Shown here: piece by piece, positions 6,911 through 14,817 of the stretch | Layout: each line of letters opens with the position of its first letter | How positions within the stretch are numbered: the first letter of the stretch is position 1 | Source: a virus | Reading direction: 5' to 3' (one strand) | IMG/VR virus record: IMGVR_UViG_3300020172_002377 | Span: 1-30,792 of that record | Length of the DNA: 30,792 bases | Made by a program: the position numbers and the translations under genes | Notes under the pieces: generated by a model | Told to the model about the DNA's origin: nothing | The model's input: the letters and a program-made list of their open reading frames with translations, nothing else | The model's database searches: none

Positions 6911-9247
6911 ATGTCGAATATTACAGTTATTAAAAGAAATGAAAAGAAAGAGCCACTAATGATAGAAAAGTGGCAGACACAGATAGCGAAAGTGTGTAGT
7001 GGTATAGCAGATGTTAGTCAAAGTATGATTGAAATCAAAGCTCAACTGCACTTTTACGATGGTATTACAACAAAAGAAATCGATGGAATAACCTTAAGAG
7101 CTATTGTTGACCTTATTGATGTAGAAGAAAATCCTGATGTCGGGCATGTTAACTATCAATATGTAGCAGGCAAGCAACGTTTGAGTATGTTACGTAAGGA
7201 TGTTTATGGTAGTTATGAACCTCCACATCTTTATGAAATAGTAAAAACAAATGTTGCCACAGGACTTTACACCAAAGAATTACTAGAATGGTATAGTGAA
7301 GAAGATTGGAATAAGATGAACGATATAATCGATCATTCTAAGGACGAGCAATATAGTTATGCTGCTATTGAACAACTGATTGAAAAATATCTAGTTAAGA
7401 ATCGTAGCACAAAGGAAATTTATGAAACTCCGCAGGTTAGATACATGGTGGCGGCAGCTACAGTTTTTCACAAAGAAGAACCTAACCAAGCAAGAATACG
7501 TTACATTAAAGAATACTATACAGCAGCATCCGATGGTTTGTTTACCTTGGCTACTCCTGTGCTCGCCGGTCTTGGAACTCCTACTAAACAGTTCAGTAGT
7601 TGTGTACTCATTCGTAGTGATGATGATCTTGATAGTATTTTTGCCTCTGGCGAAATGATGGCCAAGTATGCCAGTAAACGTGCGGGGATTGGATTAGAAA
7701 TTGGTCGACTACGCCCATTGGGCTCCCCAATTCGCGGTGGCGAAATCATGCACACTGGCATGCTTCCTTTTTTAAAAAAGTGGTTCGCAGATTTAAGGAG
7801 TTGTAGTCAAGGTGGAATACGTAATGCTAGTGCTACTGTTTTTTATCCAATTTGGCATCATCAGTTTGATGACCTTATCGTGCTTAAGAATAATCAAGGT
7901 ACAGACGAAACCCGAGTCCGTCACATGGACTACGGAGTGGTACTGTCTGCTTTCTTCTGGAAACGATTTAAAAATAAAGAATCCATTACTTTCTTTGATC
8001 CCAATGAAGTACCAGACCTTTATGAGGCTTTCTACAAAGACATACAACGGTTTGAAGATCTATATGTCAAGTACGAGAAAGATCCTAATCTGCGCAAGAA
8101 AGTTATCTCAGCAGAAGAAGTTTTTAAGAGTGGAATTCTAAAAGAACGTACAGACACAGGTCGTATCTATCTTGTGTTTATTGACAATGTAATGAATCAA
8201 GGTCCATTTGATCCTGAGTATCATGCTATCTATCAAAGCAATCTATGTTGTGAGATCTTATTACCAACTAAGTCATTCAAGAGACTTGATGACGAAGAGG
8301 GACGCATTGCGTTATGTACACTAGGATCTATTAACTGGGGTGCTTTCCGTAATCCAGAAGACATGCGCAGAGCATGCCGTATTCTACATCGTAGTCTTAA
8401 TAATATTCTTGACTATCAAGACTTCTTGAGCATTCAAAGTAAGTTAAGTAATGATGAAATTCGTCCACTTGGTATTGGCATTACAAACTTAGCCTACTGG
8501 CATGCCAAGCGCAGCCTTAAGTATGGTGAGAAGGATGCACTAGCAGAAGTTAAAACTTGGGCAGAGCATCAAGCATATTATCTAACTGAAGCAACAGTTG
8601 AATTAGCCAAAGAACGGGGCCCATGTACACACAGTGACAAGACAAGATACGGACAAGGAATATTTCCTTGGGAACTACGTGCAGAAGGCGTAAATGAATT
8701 ATCAGACTTTACTCCTGAACTTGATTGGGAACCTCTACGTGCTGAAATGAAACAGCATGGTGTACGCAACGCCACACAAATGGCTATTGCGCCCGTCGAG
8801 AGCTCAAGTGTTGTTATAAACAGCACCAACGGAATTGAGATGCCTATGAGCTTAATCAGTGTTAAGGAAAGTAAAGCAGGATCATTTACACAGGTAGTTC
8901 CTGAGTATCACAGATTGAAAAACAAATATCAATTGATGTGGGATCAAAAAGATTGTGCTGGATACATTAAGACTGCGGCTGTACTAGCAGCCTATGTAGA
9001 TCAAAGTATCAGCACTAATACTTTTTACAATCCAGCACATTGGGCAGATCGTAAAGTTCCAACTACATTGATTGCTAAGAATTTAATGCAAGCTCATATG
9101 TGGGGTATCAAAACTTTCTACTACAGTTTGATTAACAAAACAGGATCCAAGGCAAAAGAACACTTGGGTGAGCCTAAGATGAATGGATTTCATGAAATGA
9201 ACGTGGACCTATTAGACGATGCTGACTGTGAATCTTGCAAATTATGA
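6911..9247 (+). CDS. nrdA: Ribonucleoside-diphosphate reductase class Ia, large subunit
   Basis: The protein has 778 residues, full length. It converts ribonucleoside diphosphates to deoxy forms together with NrdB. An ATP-cone domain occupies about 1-90. The active-site cysteines are visible: SSCVLIRS (first redox Cys), SNLCCEI (Asn, radical Cys, Glu) and ALCTLGSIN (second redox Cys). KTFYYSL carries the Tyr pair of the radical path. The C-terminal CESCKL supplies the CxxC that re-reduces the site. It is followed at once by the SOD gene (ATGA overlap), then nrdB and glutaredoxin. It provides dNTPs for phage replication. Confidence 0.97.
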   Translation: MSNITVIKRNEKKEPLMIEKWQTQIAKVCSGIADVSQSMIEIKAQLHFYDGITTKEIDGITLRAIVDLIDVEENPDVGHVNYQYVAGKQRLSMLRKDVYGSYEPPHLYEIVKTNVATGLYTKELLEWYSEEDWNKMNDIIDHSKDEQYSYAAIEQLIEKYLVKNRSTKEIYETPQVRYMVAAATVFHKEEPNQARIRYIKEYYTAASDGLFTLATPVLAGLGTPTKQFSSCVLIRSDDDLDSIFASGEMMAKYASKRAGIGLEIGRLRPLGSPIRGGEIMHTGMLPFLKKWFADLRSCSQGGIRNASATVFYPIWHHQFDDLIVLKNNQGTDETRVRHMDYGVVLSAFFWKRFKNKESITFFDPNEVPDLYEAFYKDIQRFEDLYVKYEKDPNLRKKVISAEEVFKSGILKERTDTGRIYLVFIDNVMNQGPFDPEYHAIYQSNLCCEILLPTKSFKRLDDEEGRIALCTLGSINWGAFRNPEDMRRACRILHRSLNNILDYQDFLSIQSKLSNDEIRPLGIGITNLAYWHAKRSLKYGEKDALAEVKTWAEHQAYYLTEATVELAKERGPCTHSDKTRYGQGIFPWELRAEGVNELSDFTPELDWEPLRAEMKQHGVRNATQMAIAPVESSSVVINSTNGIEMPMSLISVKESKAGSFTQVVPEYHRLKNKYQLMWDQKDCAGYIKTAAVLAAYVDQSISTNTFYNPAHWADRKVPTTLIAKNLMQAHMWGIKTFYYSLINKTGSKAKEHLGEPKMNGFHEMNVDLLDDADCESCKL

Positions 9248-9795
9248 GTTATGAATTTATAAAAGGATTCATTGCTGAAGGTCGCAATGAAAAATTAAGT
9301 ATTAAACCTTTACCTTATAAAAAGGATGAACTTAGTCCTAGCGTAAGTGAAAATACACTTAACTATCATTATGAAAAACTAGCCAAGACCTATGCTGAAA
9401 GATACAACAAAGGCGAAGGAGATCCTGTGTTTAATGAAGCAGGAGTGTTCTTACACAATATATTGTTTCAACAGTATCAAAGTCCTAATGCTAAAAACAA
9501 ACCAGACGGAAAAATTGAAGAATTTATAAACAAACACTATAAATCCTTTGATAAGTTTAAAGAAGAGTTTGAAAAAACAGCTATGGGTATACAAGGCAGC
9601 GGTTGGGTATACCTTAGCAAGAGTGGTAAAATAAAAACAATAACAAATCACGAAATAAAAAAAGACATAGTACTATTGATAGACTGGTGGGAACACTCTT
9701 GGGCTCTTGATTATCAATCTGACAAAAAGAAGTATTTAGAGAATCAATGGAAAATAATTAATTGGAATCATATAAATGAGCAAACAACAATATAA
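9244..9795 (+). CDS. Fe/Mn superoxide dismutase with capsid-targeting-like N-terminus
   Basis: The protein has 183 residues. It converts superoxide to oxygen and peroxide. The metal ligands are all present: His42 (TLNYHYEKL), His71 (FLHNILF), Asp147 and His151 (LLIDWWEHSW). GSGWVYL and the WKIINWNHI end are also typical. Gly67 is at the position that is Gly in Mn types, and His136 appears where many Mn enzymes have Gln. The first 20 residues are an extra leader, MSYEFIKGFIAEG, ending in IxE like the T4 capsid-targeting sequence. ATG 9244 overlaps the nrdA stop (ATGA), and the gene end overlaps nrdB by 20 bases. A SOD inside an nrd operon is unusual. Confidence 0.9.
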   Translation: MSYEFIKGFIAEGRNEKLSIKPLPYKKDELSPSVSENTLNYHYEKLAKTYAERYNKGEGDPVFNEAGVFLHNILFQQYQSPNAKNKPDGKIEEFINKHYKSFDKFKEEFEKTAMGIQGSGWVYLSKSGKIKTITNHEIKKDIVLLIDWWEHSWALDYQSDKKKYLENQWKIINWNHINEQTTI

Positions 9796-10876
9796 CTTAC
9801 AGACAAAGACAGACTACCTGAGTCGTAAAATGTTTTTGGATCCAGAAGGTCCAGTAACCATTCAACGTTTCGAAGAAGTCAAATACCCTAAGATACAAAA
9901 AATAGAACAGACGGCCCGTGGATTCTTCTGGGTACCAGAGGAAATCAGTCTAACTAAAGACGCTGGAGACTTTAAAGAGTCCAGTGATGCTGTGAAACAT
10001 ATTTTTACTAGTAACCTATTAAGACAAACTGCCTTGGATAGTCTACAAGGTCGTGGCCCTGCACAGGTATTCACACCGTGTGTTAGCTTACCTGAGTTAG
10101 AAGCACTGATGTACAATTGGAGTTTCTTCGAAACAAATATTCATAGCCGCAGCTATAGCCATATCATTCGTAACATTTACAATGTACCTAAGGAAGTGTT
10201 TAATACTATACACGATACACAAGAGATTGTAGACATGGCCAGTAGTGTAGGCAAATACTATGATCAGTTACATAGATTAAACTGCCGTAAGGAGTTGTCA
10301 GACAATGTTACCGAAATTGAACATGTCAAAGCAATTTGGTTAGCACTTAATGCCAGTTACGCTCTTGAAGCATTCCGTTTTATGGTATCATTTGCCACAA
10401 GCCTGGCAATGGTCGAGAACAAGATCTTTATTGGTAACGGCAACATTATCAGTTTGATTTTACAAGACGAAATCCTGCATAAAGAATGGACTTCTATGTT
10501 GATTACTACTGTGGTCAAAGATGACGAAAGATTCGCTAGAGCTAAAATTGAATGCGAATCCGAAGTGTATGCTATGTATGAAGAAGTTATTCGAGAAGAA
10601 AAAGCCTGGGCAGACTATTTGTTCAAAAAAGGTCCAGTTATTGGCCTTAACGCTAATATCTTAAAAGAATTTGTAGACTACACAGCAGTTGTGGCACTTA
10701 AAGATATTGGCATTAAGTATCAACAGCCAGCACCCAAGACAACACCAATTCCTTGGTTCAACAAGCATAGCGATACTAGTAAAAAACAAACTGCCTTACA
10801 AGAAAATGAATCAACTAATTATGTTATAGGCATCATGAGCGATGCTGTAGATTATGAGGAGTTACCAAATTTATGA
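9776..10876 (+). CDS. nrdB: Ribonucleoside-diphosphate reductase class Ia, small subunit
   Basis: The protein has 366 residues. It houses the diiron site and tyrosyl radical used by NrdA. FFETNIHSRSYSHI contains Glu119, His123 and the radical Tyr127. ILQDEILHKEW supplies the later Glu and His ligands. The C-terminal tail, SDAVDYEELPNL, would dock on NrdA. The start overlaps the SOD gene by 20 bases and the stop overlaps the glutaredoxin start (ATGA), so the four genes form one translational unit. Confidence 0.96.
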   Translation: MSKQQYNLQTKTDYLSRKMFLDPEGPVTIQRFEEVKYPKIQKIEQTARGFFWVPEEISLTKDAGDFKESSDAVKHIFTSNLLRQTALDSLQGRGPAQVFTPCVSLPELEALMYNWSFFETNIHSRSYSHIIRNIYNVPKEVFNTIHDTQEIVDMASSVGKYYDQLHRLNCRKELSDNVTEIEHVKAIWLALNASYALEAFRFMVSFATSLAMVENKIFIGNGNIISLILQDEILHKEWTSMLITTVVKDDERFARAKIECESEVYAMYEEVIREEKAWADYLFKKGPVIGLNANILKEFVDYTAVVALKDIGIKYQQPAPKTTPIPWFNKHSDTSKKQTALQENESTNYVIGIMSDAVDYEELPNL

Positions 10877-11097
10877 AAGCAGTAGTATGGAGCAAACATC
10901 ATTGCCCATTTTGTGATCAGGCAAAGGCATTGTTGACACAGAAAGGTATTGAGTTTGAAGAAAAGAAAATTGGAGAAGGATACTCCAAAGAAGATTTACT
11001 AGAAGCAGTACCCACAGCAAGAACTGTTCCGCAAATATTTTTAGATGATACACTTATTGGCGGATTTACAGAACTTAAACAATATTTGAAAGGTTAA
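10873..11097 (+). CDS. Glutaredoxin
   Basis: The protein has 74 residues. The active site CPFC lies at residues 11-14 in SKHHCPFCDQA. The conserved cis-Pro motif is TVPQIF, followed by GGFTEL for glutathione binding. It is short, like other phage glutaredoxins, and placed directly after nrdB, so it probably regenerates the reductase. The ATGA overlap with nrdB supports co-translation. Confidence 0.93.
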   Translation: MKAVVWSKHHCPFCDQAKALLTQKGIEFEEKKIGEGYSKEDLLEAVPTARTVPQIFLDDTLIGGFTELKQYLKG

Positions 11098-11098
11098 T

Positions 11099-11413
11099 AT
11101 GTTATTAGAAAAATTAAGTTACAGCGAAAACGATATCGTTACTATTAAGTTAGTATCAGGCGAAGAAGTAATAGGCAAGTTTTTAAAAGAAGATGAAAAG
11201 ACAATTACGTTGGACAAACCATTGATGCTGGCCATGAGTCAGAAGGGAGTAGGAATGGCTCCTGTGCTGATGACAGTGAATCCTGATAGTAAACTTAATT
11301 TTAGTAAAGTAGCTATTGTTATTATGACACACTCTGATGAAGAAATAGGCAAGCAATACACTTATCAAACCACTGGCATACAACCAGTAAGTACATCAGA
11401 CTTTATGAGATGA
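11099..11413 (+). CDS. Small phage protein, Sm-like barrel candidate
   Basis: The protein has 104 residues. The first half, NDIVTIKLVSGEEVIGKF followed by TITLDKPLML, has the strand pattern and G-E-E-V-x-G signature of Sm/LSm-like barrels. It is followed by a Met-rich strand region and a polar tail ending QPVSTSDFMR. The ribosome binding site is AAGG, and only one base separates it from the glutaredoxin gene. It may bind RNA or be a small structural protein; the function is not known to me. Confidence 0.6.
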   Translation: MLLEKLSYSENDIVTIKLVSGEEVIGKFLKEDEKTITLDKPLMLAMSQKGVGMAPVLMTVNPDSKLNFSKVAIVIMTHSDEEIGKQYTYQTTGIQPVSTSDFMR

Positions 11414-11622
11414 CACACAAATTTGTTTTAATGATCAACGGGGAACTTCAAATCTTTGAACGGTTTGAAGATATCCCTGAAGATTTTGATCATGTGATAG
11501 AATTTGTTCCAGAAATACCAGACCCTCCCCATACACACGAACAGCACGAAGAAATAGACAAGTGGCACCATAGGTTACAAGAATTAATTGCCAAGGAAAA
11601 TAAAAAATATGGCAACAGCTAG
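11410..11622 (+). CDS. Small acidic phage protein of unknown function
   Basis: The protein has 70 residues. The beta-rich N-terminus (KFVLMINGELQIFERFEDIP) is followed by a Pro/His-rich turn (EIPDPPHTHEQHEE) and a helix. It is coupled to the preceding gene by ATGA. Similar short proteins follow the Sm-like one in related phages as I recall, but no function is established. Confidence 0.6.
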   Translation: MTHKFVLMINGELQIFERFEDIPEDFDHVIEFVPEIPDPPHTHEQHEEIDKWHHRLQELIAKENKKYGNS

Positions 11623-12076
11623 TCCATCTATTTTACCTGCTATTAATCATAATACAAATTTTTCAGTAACTGTTACATTGGTTCCTGACCTTATGGAAAT
11701 TATTACCGATGTAAGCGGTGCCTTAGTCGGAGATCCAAGTGAACCAATAACTGTTACAGCAGCAGGAACTACTGTTACTATTAGTGGTAAGCATCAAAAT
11801 TTATTTAAAGATTTTTTTACATTTACTCCTACAGATACAAGTGATAAAACAGCGACACCTACAAGTGTAGAAGGTATAGGAGCAGTTCCTGATAAACAAA
11901 ATTTATTTGGTTTAACACAGGATCAAAGACAATCAGTTATAAGAACTTACGCTATTAATTACAGCGGAGGTAGTGTAACAGTTACACAAGAAGTACTCAA
12001 TCCGTTAGAAGTTATTCTTGCTTTTATGAAAGATTATAATTATAACGATTATAAGAATAAGGAAAAAGGAGTTTAG
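11609..12076 (+). CDS. Structural protein candidate next to PAAR spike tip
   Basis: I chose ATG 11609 (MATASPSILPAINHNTNFSV, 155 residues) because AAGGA lies 12-16 bases upstream and earlier starts would run into the preceding gene. The protein is Thr/Val-rich with alternating beta strands (ITVTAAGTTVTISG, GGSVTVTQEVLNP), suggesting an immunoglobulin-like or baseplate beta fold. It is followed after one base by the PAAR protein, so a tail or baseplate role is reasonable. No family is recognised. Confidence 0.55.
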   Translation: MATASPSILPAINHNTNFSVTVTLVPDLMEIITDVSGALVGDPSEPITVTAAGTTVTISGKHQNLFKDFFTFTPTDTSDKTATPTSVEGIGAVPDKQNLFGLTQDQRQSVIRTYAINYSGGSVTVTQEVLNPLEVILAFMKDYNYNDYKNKEKGV

Positions 12077-12077
12077 T

Positions 12078-12368
12078 ATGCCAGCAGTGACTAGAATTGG
12101 TGATTCAGACGTAGCACATTGTTCAGGAATGGCTAGAGCGGCGGGATCGCCTAATGTTTTTGCTAATAACAAACCTATTAGTAGACAAGGCGATGTTAAC
12201 ACAGTTCATAAAAAACCAGGAAGTCCTTGTCCGGCGCATAGTGCGCCAATAGCAGCCGGCAGCGGCACAGTCAAAGTAAACAATAAAGGCTGCGGCAGAG
12301 TAGGTGACGGTTTGTCTGGATGTACTGCGGTTGCTGCCGGATCGTCCAACGTATTCGCTGGTGGTTGA
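12078..12368 (+). CDS. PAAR-domain spike-tip protein
   Basis: The protein has 96 residues, nearly all PAAR repeat. It starts MPAVTRIGDSDVAHC and contains GSPNVFANNKPISRQGD, HSAPIAAGSGTVKVNNKG and VAAGSSNVFAGG. The conserved His and Cys residues could bind a metal at the sharp tip. PAAR proteins cap the gp5/VgrG-type spike of contractile tails, which supports a myovirus. The ribosome binding site AAGGAG lies ten bases before ATG. Confidence 0.9.
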   Translation: MPAVTRIGDSDVAHCSGMARAAGSPNVFANNKPISRQGDVNTVHKKPGSPCPAHSAPIAAGSGTVKVNNKGCGRVGDGLSGCTAVAAGSSNVFAGG

Positions 12369-12392
12369 CAAAGAATCTAAAACGTGTATAAT
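12365..12392 (+). promoter_or_regulatory. Sigma70-type promoter, leaderless arrangement
   Basis: TTGACA (12365-12370) overlaps the PAAR stop. A 16-base spacer and TATAAT (12387-12392) follow. Six bases separate the box from ATG 12399, the same spacing as the promoter at 4350. An upstream in-frame GTG lies inside the -10 region and cannot be the start. Confidence 0.75.
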
Positions 12393-12398
12393 GAAAGA

Positions 12399-12986
12399 AT
12401 GAATAAAATTATACTTACAGACTGTGACGGCGTAATACTAGATTGGGAATGGGCATTTCATGTTTGGATGCAGGAACGTAGATATATTCCTAAACCAAAT
12501 AGTAAACAAAGTTATCATCTGCATGATCATTACGAAAATTTAGATTTTAAAGACTCTAAAAAATTAATTAGAATCTTTAACGAATCAGCAGCCATTGGAT
12601 TTCTTCCAGCACTTCGAGACTCTACTTATTATGTTAAGAGATTACATGAAGAGCACGGCTATCAATTTCGTGTTATCACTAGCCTAAGCCTAGATAAAAA
12701 TGCTGCCAAATTGCGTGAAATGAATCTAGTTAAACTATTTGGTAACGCAATCGAATCAGTTATCTGTCTAGATACAGGAGCAGATAAAGATCAAGCACTA
12801 GCATCTTATGAAGGCAGCGGACTTTGGTGGATCGAGGATAAGCCAGAAAATGCTGATGTAGGGCATAAGCTAGGGCTAAGTAGTTTGTTAGTCGAACATG
12901 GACATAATATGACACATACTTGCCCATACCCAATTGTAAAAAATTGGAAGCAGATTTACACAATAATCACAGGAGAAATAAAATGA
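12399..12986 (+). CDS. HAD-superfamily phosphatase
   Basis: The protein has 195 residues. The nucleophile motif is TDCDGVILDW (Asp8, Asp10). VITSLS gives the motif II Ser/Thr, and WWIEDKPENAD fits the acidic motif. The layout resembles phage 5'-nucleotidase or polynucleotide-phosphatase HAD proteins, but the substrate cannot be fixed. It begins a run of overlapping genes driven by the promoter at 12365, and its stop overlaps the next start (ATGA). Confidence 0.8.
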   Translation: MNKIILTDCDGVILDWEWAFHVWMQERRYIPKPNSKQSYHLHDHYENLDFKDSKKLIRIFNESAAIGFLPALRDSTYYVKRLHEEHGYQFRVITSLSLDKNAAKLREMNLVKLFGNAIESVICLDTGADKDQALASYEGSGLWWIEDKPENADVGHKLGLSSLLVEHGHNMTHTCPYPIVKNWKQIYTIITGEIK

Positions 12987-13171
12987 GTAAATACCAAGAA
13001 TTAGTAGCATTAGTAGAATCAATGGAAACAGACTTCGAAAAGTTTTACGATAAAGGTGTAAGTAGCGCAGGCACTCGTGTGCGTAAAGGTTTACAAGATA
13101 TTGCTAAATTTTGTAAAGAAACACGCAATGATGTAACAGCAGTAAAAAATTCTAGAAAAGAAGCCAAATAA
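12983..13171 (+). CDS. Histone H1/Hc1-like small DNA-binding protein
   Basis: The protein has 62 residues. The start ATG 12983 has AGGAG nine bases upstream and overlaps the previous stop. The core, ETDFEKFYDKGVSSAGTRVR followed by KGLQDIAKFCKE, matches the N-terminal helical part of Hc1-like bacterial histones but lacks their long Lys/Ala tail. It could bind phage or host DNA. The similarity is clear in pattern but short, so the role is tentative. Confidence 0.6.
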   Translation: MSKYQELVALVESMETDFEKFYDKGVSSAGTRVRKGLQDIAKFCKETRNDVTAVKNSRKEAK

Positions 13172-13199
13172 CTCAATAAATAACATTATTGGAGATTAA

Positions 13200-13607
13200 A
13201 TGGCATATTCAGAACAGGTTCTTAATCATTACGAAAACCCAAGAAATGTAGGTAAATTAGACAAAAATGATCCACAAGTAGGCACAGGACTTGTTGGTGC
13301 TCCTGCTTGTGGAGATGTCCTACAGCTTCAAATTCAAGTAGAAGACGAGGTAATCATCGATGCCAAATTTAAGACATATGGTTGCGGTTCGGCGATCGCA
13401 TCTTCGTCGCTTATCACTACGTGGCTTAAAGGAAAGAGTCTTGATGAGGCGGCGGCCATTCAGAATTCCCACATTGCGGAAGAACTCTCGCTACCTCCTG
13501 TTAAAATTCACTGTTCCATATTGGCGGAAGATGCAATTAAAGCAGCACTAGCAGATTACAGAGCGAAACATGATACAACTAACCGAACTAGCAGCAAAGA
13601 AAGTTAA
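13200..13607 (+). CDS. iscU: IscU-type iron-sulfur cluster scaffold
   Basis: The protein has 135 residues, slightly longer than bacterial IscU. All cluster ligands are kept: Cys37 and Asp39 (GAPACGDV), Cys62 (TYGCGSAIASSS), and His104-Cys105 (VKIHCSILAEDAI). The MAYSEQVLNHYENPRNVG start is canonical. The chaperone-binding LPPVK motif is intact, notable because the window also encodes DnaK. The C-terminus overlaps iscA by 38 bases. The ribosome binding site is TTGGAGA. It probably builds Fe-S clusters with host IscS. Confidence 0.95.
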   Translation: MAYSEQVLNHYENPRNVGKLDKNDPQVGTGLVGAPACGDVLQLQIQVEDEVIIDAKFKTYGCGSAIASSSLITTWLKGKSLDEAAAIQNSHIAEELSLPPVKIHCSILAEDAIKAALADYRAKHDTTNRTSSKES

Positions 13608-13896
13608 ACAACAATTGTCTAATCGAGGCAAAGGCATAGGAATATCAGTCGGAGTTCGAACTACTGGTTGTTCAGGTCTTGCTTATAAATTAGAATATAT
13701 AGATGTTCCTCCTGTTACTAGAGATTGGATGTCATATGATAGTCATGGTATCAAAATTTATGTTAACGGTAAAGATTTACCTTACATAGATGATATGATT
13801 ATGGATTGGAAGAGACAGGGTTTGAACGAAGGATTCGACTTTATTAACGATAAAGAAAAAGACCGATGCGGTTGCGGCGAATCATTTAGAATCTAA
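13570..13896 (+). CDS. iscA: IscA/HesB-family Fe-S carrier
   Basis: The protein has 108 residues. The three conserved cysteines are present: Cys34 in TTGCSGLAY, and Cys100 and Cys102 in the C-terminal CGCGESF. The middle part carries an insertion (GLNEGFDFINDKEKD) typical of the A-type family. It starts inside the iscU end, so it is made together with IscU, and it accepts or delivers iron or Fe-S clusters. Confidence 0.93.
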   Translation: MIQLTELAAKKVKQQLSNRGKGIGISVGVRTTGCSGLAYKLEYIDVPPVTRDWMSYDSHGIKIYVNGKDLPYIDDMIMDWKRQGLNEGFDFINDKEKDRCGCGESFRI

Positions 13897-13897
13897 A

Positions 13898-14230
13898 ATG
13901 TGGTCTAGAGAACATACCAAAGAATGGTTAATTCAGATAGGCACTAGACTTGAAGATTTTGAATATTATTTAAACCAAACTACTGATTGGTGTGAATTAC
14001 ATGGCATTTGGAACGATGCTGCTGTTTTTATGTGCTGTGTAATGACATTAGTATGGGTCAGTTATCAAAGAAACGAACCACTTAGTAAATCGGAAGTTTT
14101 TGAAATACTAGGGTTTGATCAAAATTCTTTTGGAAATGATATGTACGAGCTAGGTGTAGAGTTCCAAGATTTGGATCACGAAGATCTGCTATACAGAGTT
14201 ATAAAAAATTTCCATCAAGAAGAAGAATAA
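13898..14230 (+). CDS. Unknown protein in the isc operon
   Basis: The protein has 110 residues and begins one base after iscA. It is acidic and helical: WLIQIGTRLEDFEYYLNQTT, a hydrophobic stretch VFMCCVMTLVWVSYQRNEPL, then LSKSEVFEILGFD. The two adjacent Cys and the coupling to iscA leave open a link to iron-sulfur work, but no motif proves it. The middle hydrophobic stretch might be a buried helix rather than a membrane segment. Confidence 0.6.
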   Translation: MWSREHTKEWLIQIGTRLEDFEYYLNQTTDWCELHGIWNDAAVFMCCVMTLVWVSYQRNEPLSKSEVFEILGFDQNSFGNDMYELGVEFQDLDHEDLLYRVIKNFHQEEE

Positions 14231-14232
14231 AT

Positions 14233-14261
14233 TTGACTTAGCTTGCACAAGGCTATATAAT
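14233..14261 (+). promoter_or_regulatory. Sigma70-type promoter
   Basis: TTGACT (14233-14238), a 17-base spacer and TATAAT (14256-14261). About 30 bases of leader with TTGGAGA precede ATG 14292. Confidence 0.75.
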
Positions 14262-14291
14262 TGTGCTTTCGTGATAACATTTGGAGACAGT

Positions 14292-14678
14292 ATGACATTC
14301 CATTTAGAAGGCCCTTGGCTTAGTACAACAGGCAAAAAGAAAGGCAAACAGAAATTTCGAAATGCTGAAGAAGCAAGAAAGGCAAGAGAATTGGACGAAG
14401 ATTGGCAAGCCCTCCAAAAAAAATGGGGAATAGAGCAAGAGAATAAAAAAGCTAAACGAGCACTGACTCGAAAAGTTTATACTCCTCCGGCTAATCCTCG
14501 TTTGACAGAAATGAAACGTGCGCCCAGTTTGCCATTTACTGCTGGGCCATGTGTTAAGCCAGAACAGAAAATTTATACAGGAACCAAGGTAAAAGGTATT
14601 GGTACCATGCATAAAAGCAACGCTGTGCCTATTTTTAGCGACGAAGAAGCTAAAGATATTAGCAAAATGCGTAGATAA
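14292..14678 (+). CDS. Basic conserved phage protein of unknown function
   Basis: I chose ATG 14292 because TTGGAGA lies just upstream; a GTG at 14271 lies before the ribosome binding site. The protein has 128 residues, rich in Lys and Arg, with LEGPWLSTTGKKKGKQKF, a helical charged middle and a C-terminal block GIGTMHKSNAVPIFSDEEA ending ISKMRR. This layout recurs in T4-like phages of aquatic bacteria as I recall it, but the function is unknown. Its own early-type promoter suggests an early role. Confidence 0.65.
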   Translation: MTFHLEGPWLSTTGKKKGKQKFRNAEEARKARELDEDWQALQKKWGIEQENKKAKRALTRKVYTPPANPRLTEMKRAPSLPFTAGPCVKPEQKIYTGTKVKGIGTMHKSNAVPIFSDEEAKDISKMRR

Positions 14679-14817
14679 CTGGCTAATCATCTAGATAATT
14701 ACTTAACGACTTGAAAATTTAGGAGTTATGAACCTAGGTTTTCGATCTACAGCAGTTTTTAATATTTTTTGGACTGCTGGTGTGTAGCGATGCACATTCA
14801 CATAAAGGAGATAAACC
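14679..14817 (+). other. Intergenic leader of the lysis genes
   Basis: A 139-base gap. It holds a 19-codon ORF with AGGAG (14728-14787) and an inverted repeat CAGCAGT/ACTGCTG (14750-14756 and 14773-14779) with a T-rich 16-base loop. AAAGGAG lies at about 14805-14811 for the hydrolase. No clear sigma70 box was found. Confidence 0.5.
14728..14787 (+). CDS. 19-residue peptide ORF upstream of endolysin
   Basis: The ORF encodes MNLGFRSTAVFNIFWTAGV with an exact AGGAG five bases before ATG. The peptide is hydrophobic and could be a lysis-control leader peptide or chance. Confidence 0.3.
   Translation: MNLGFRSTAVFNIFWTAGV

Noticed and set aside
14750-14779. Terminator before the endolysin
   Set aside because: The inverted repeat has only 7 bp and the T-rich stretch is in the loop, not after the stem.
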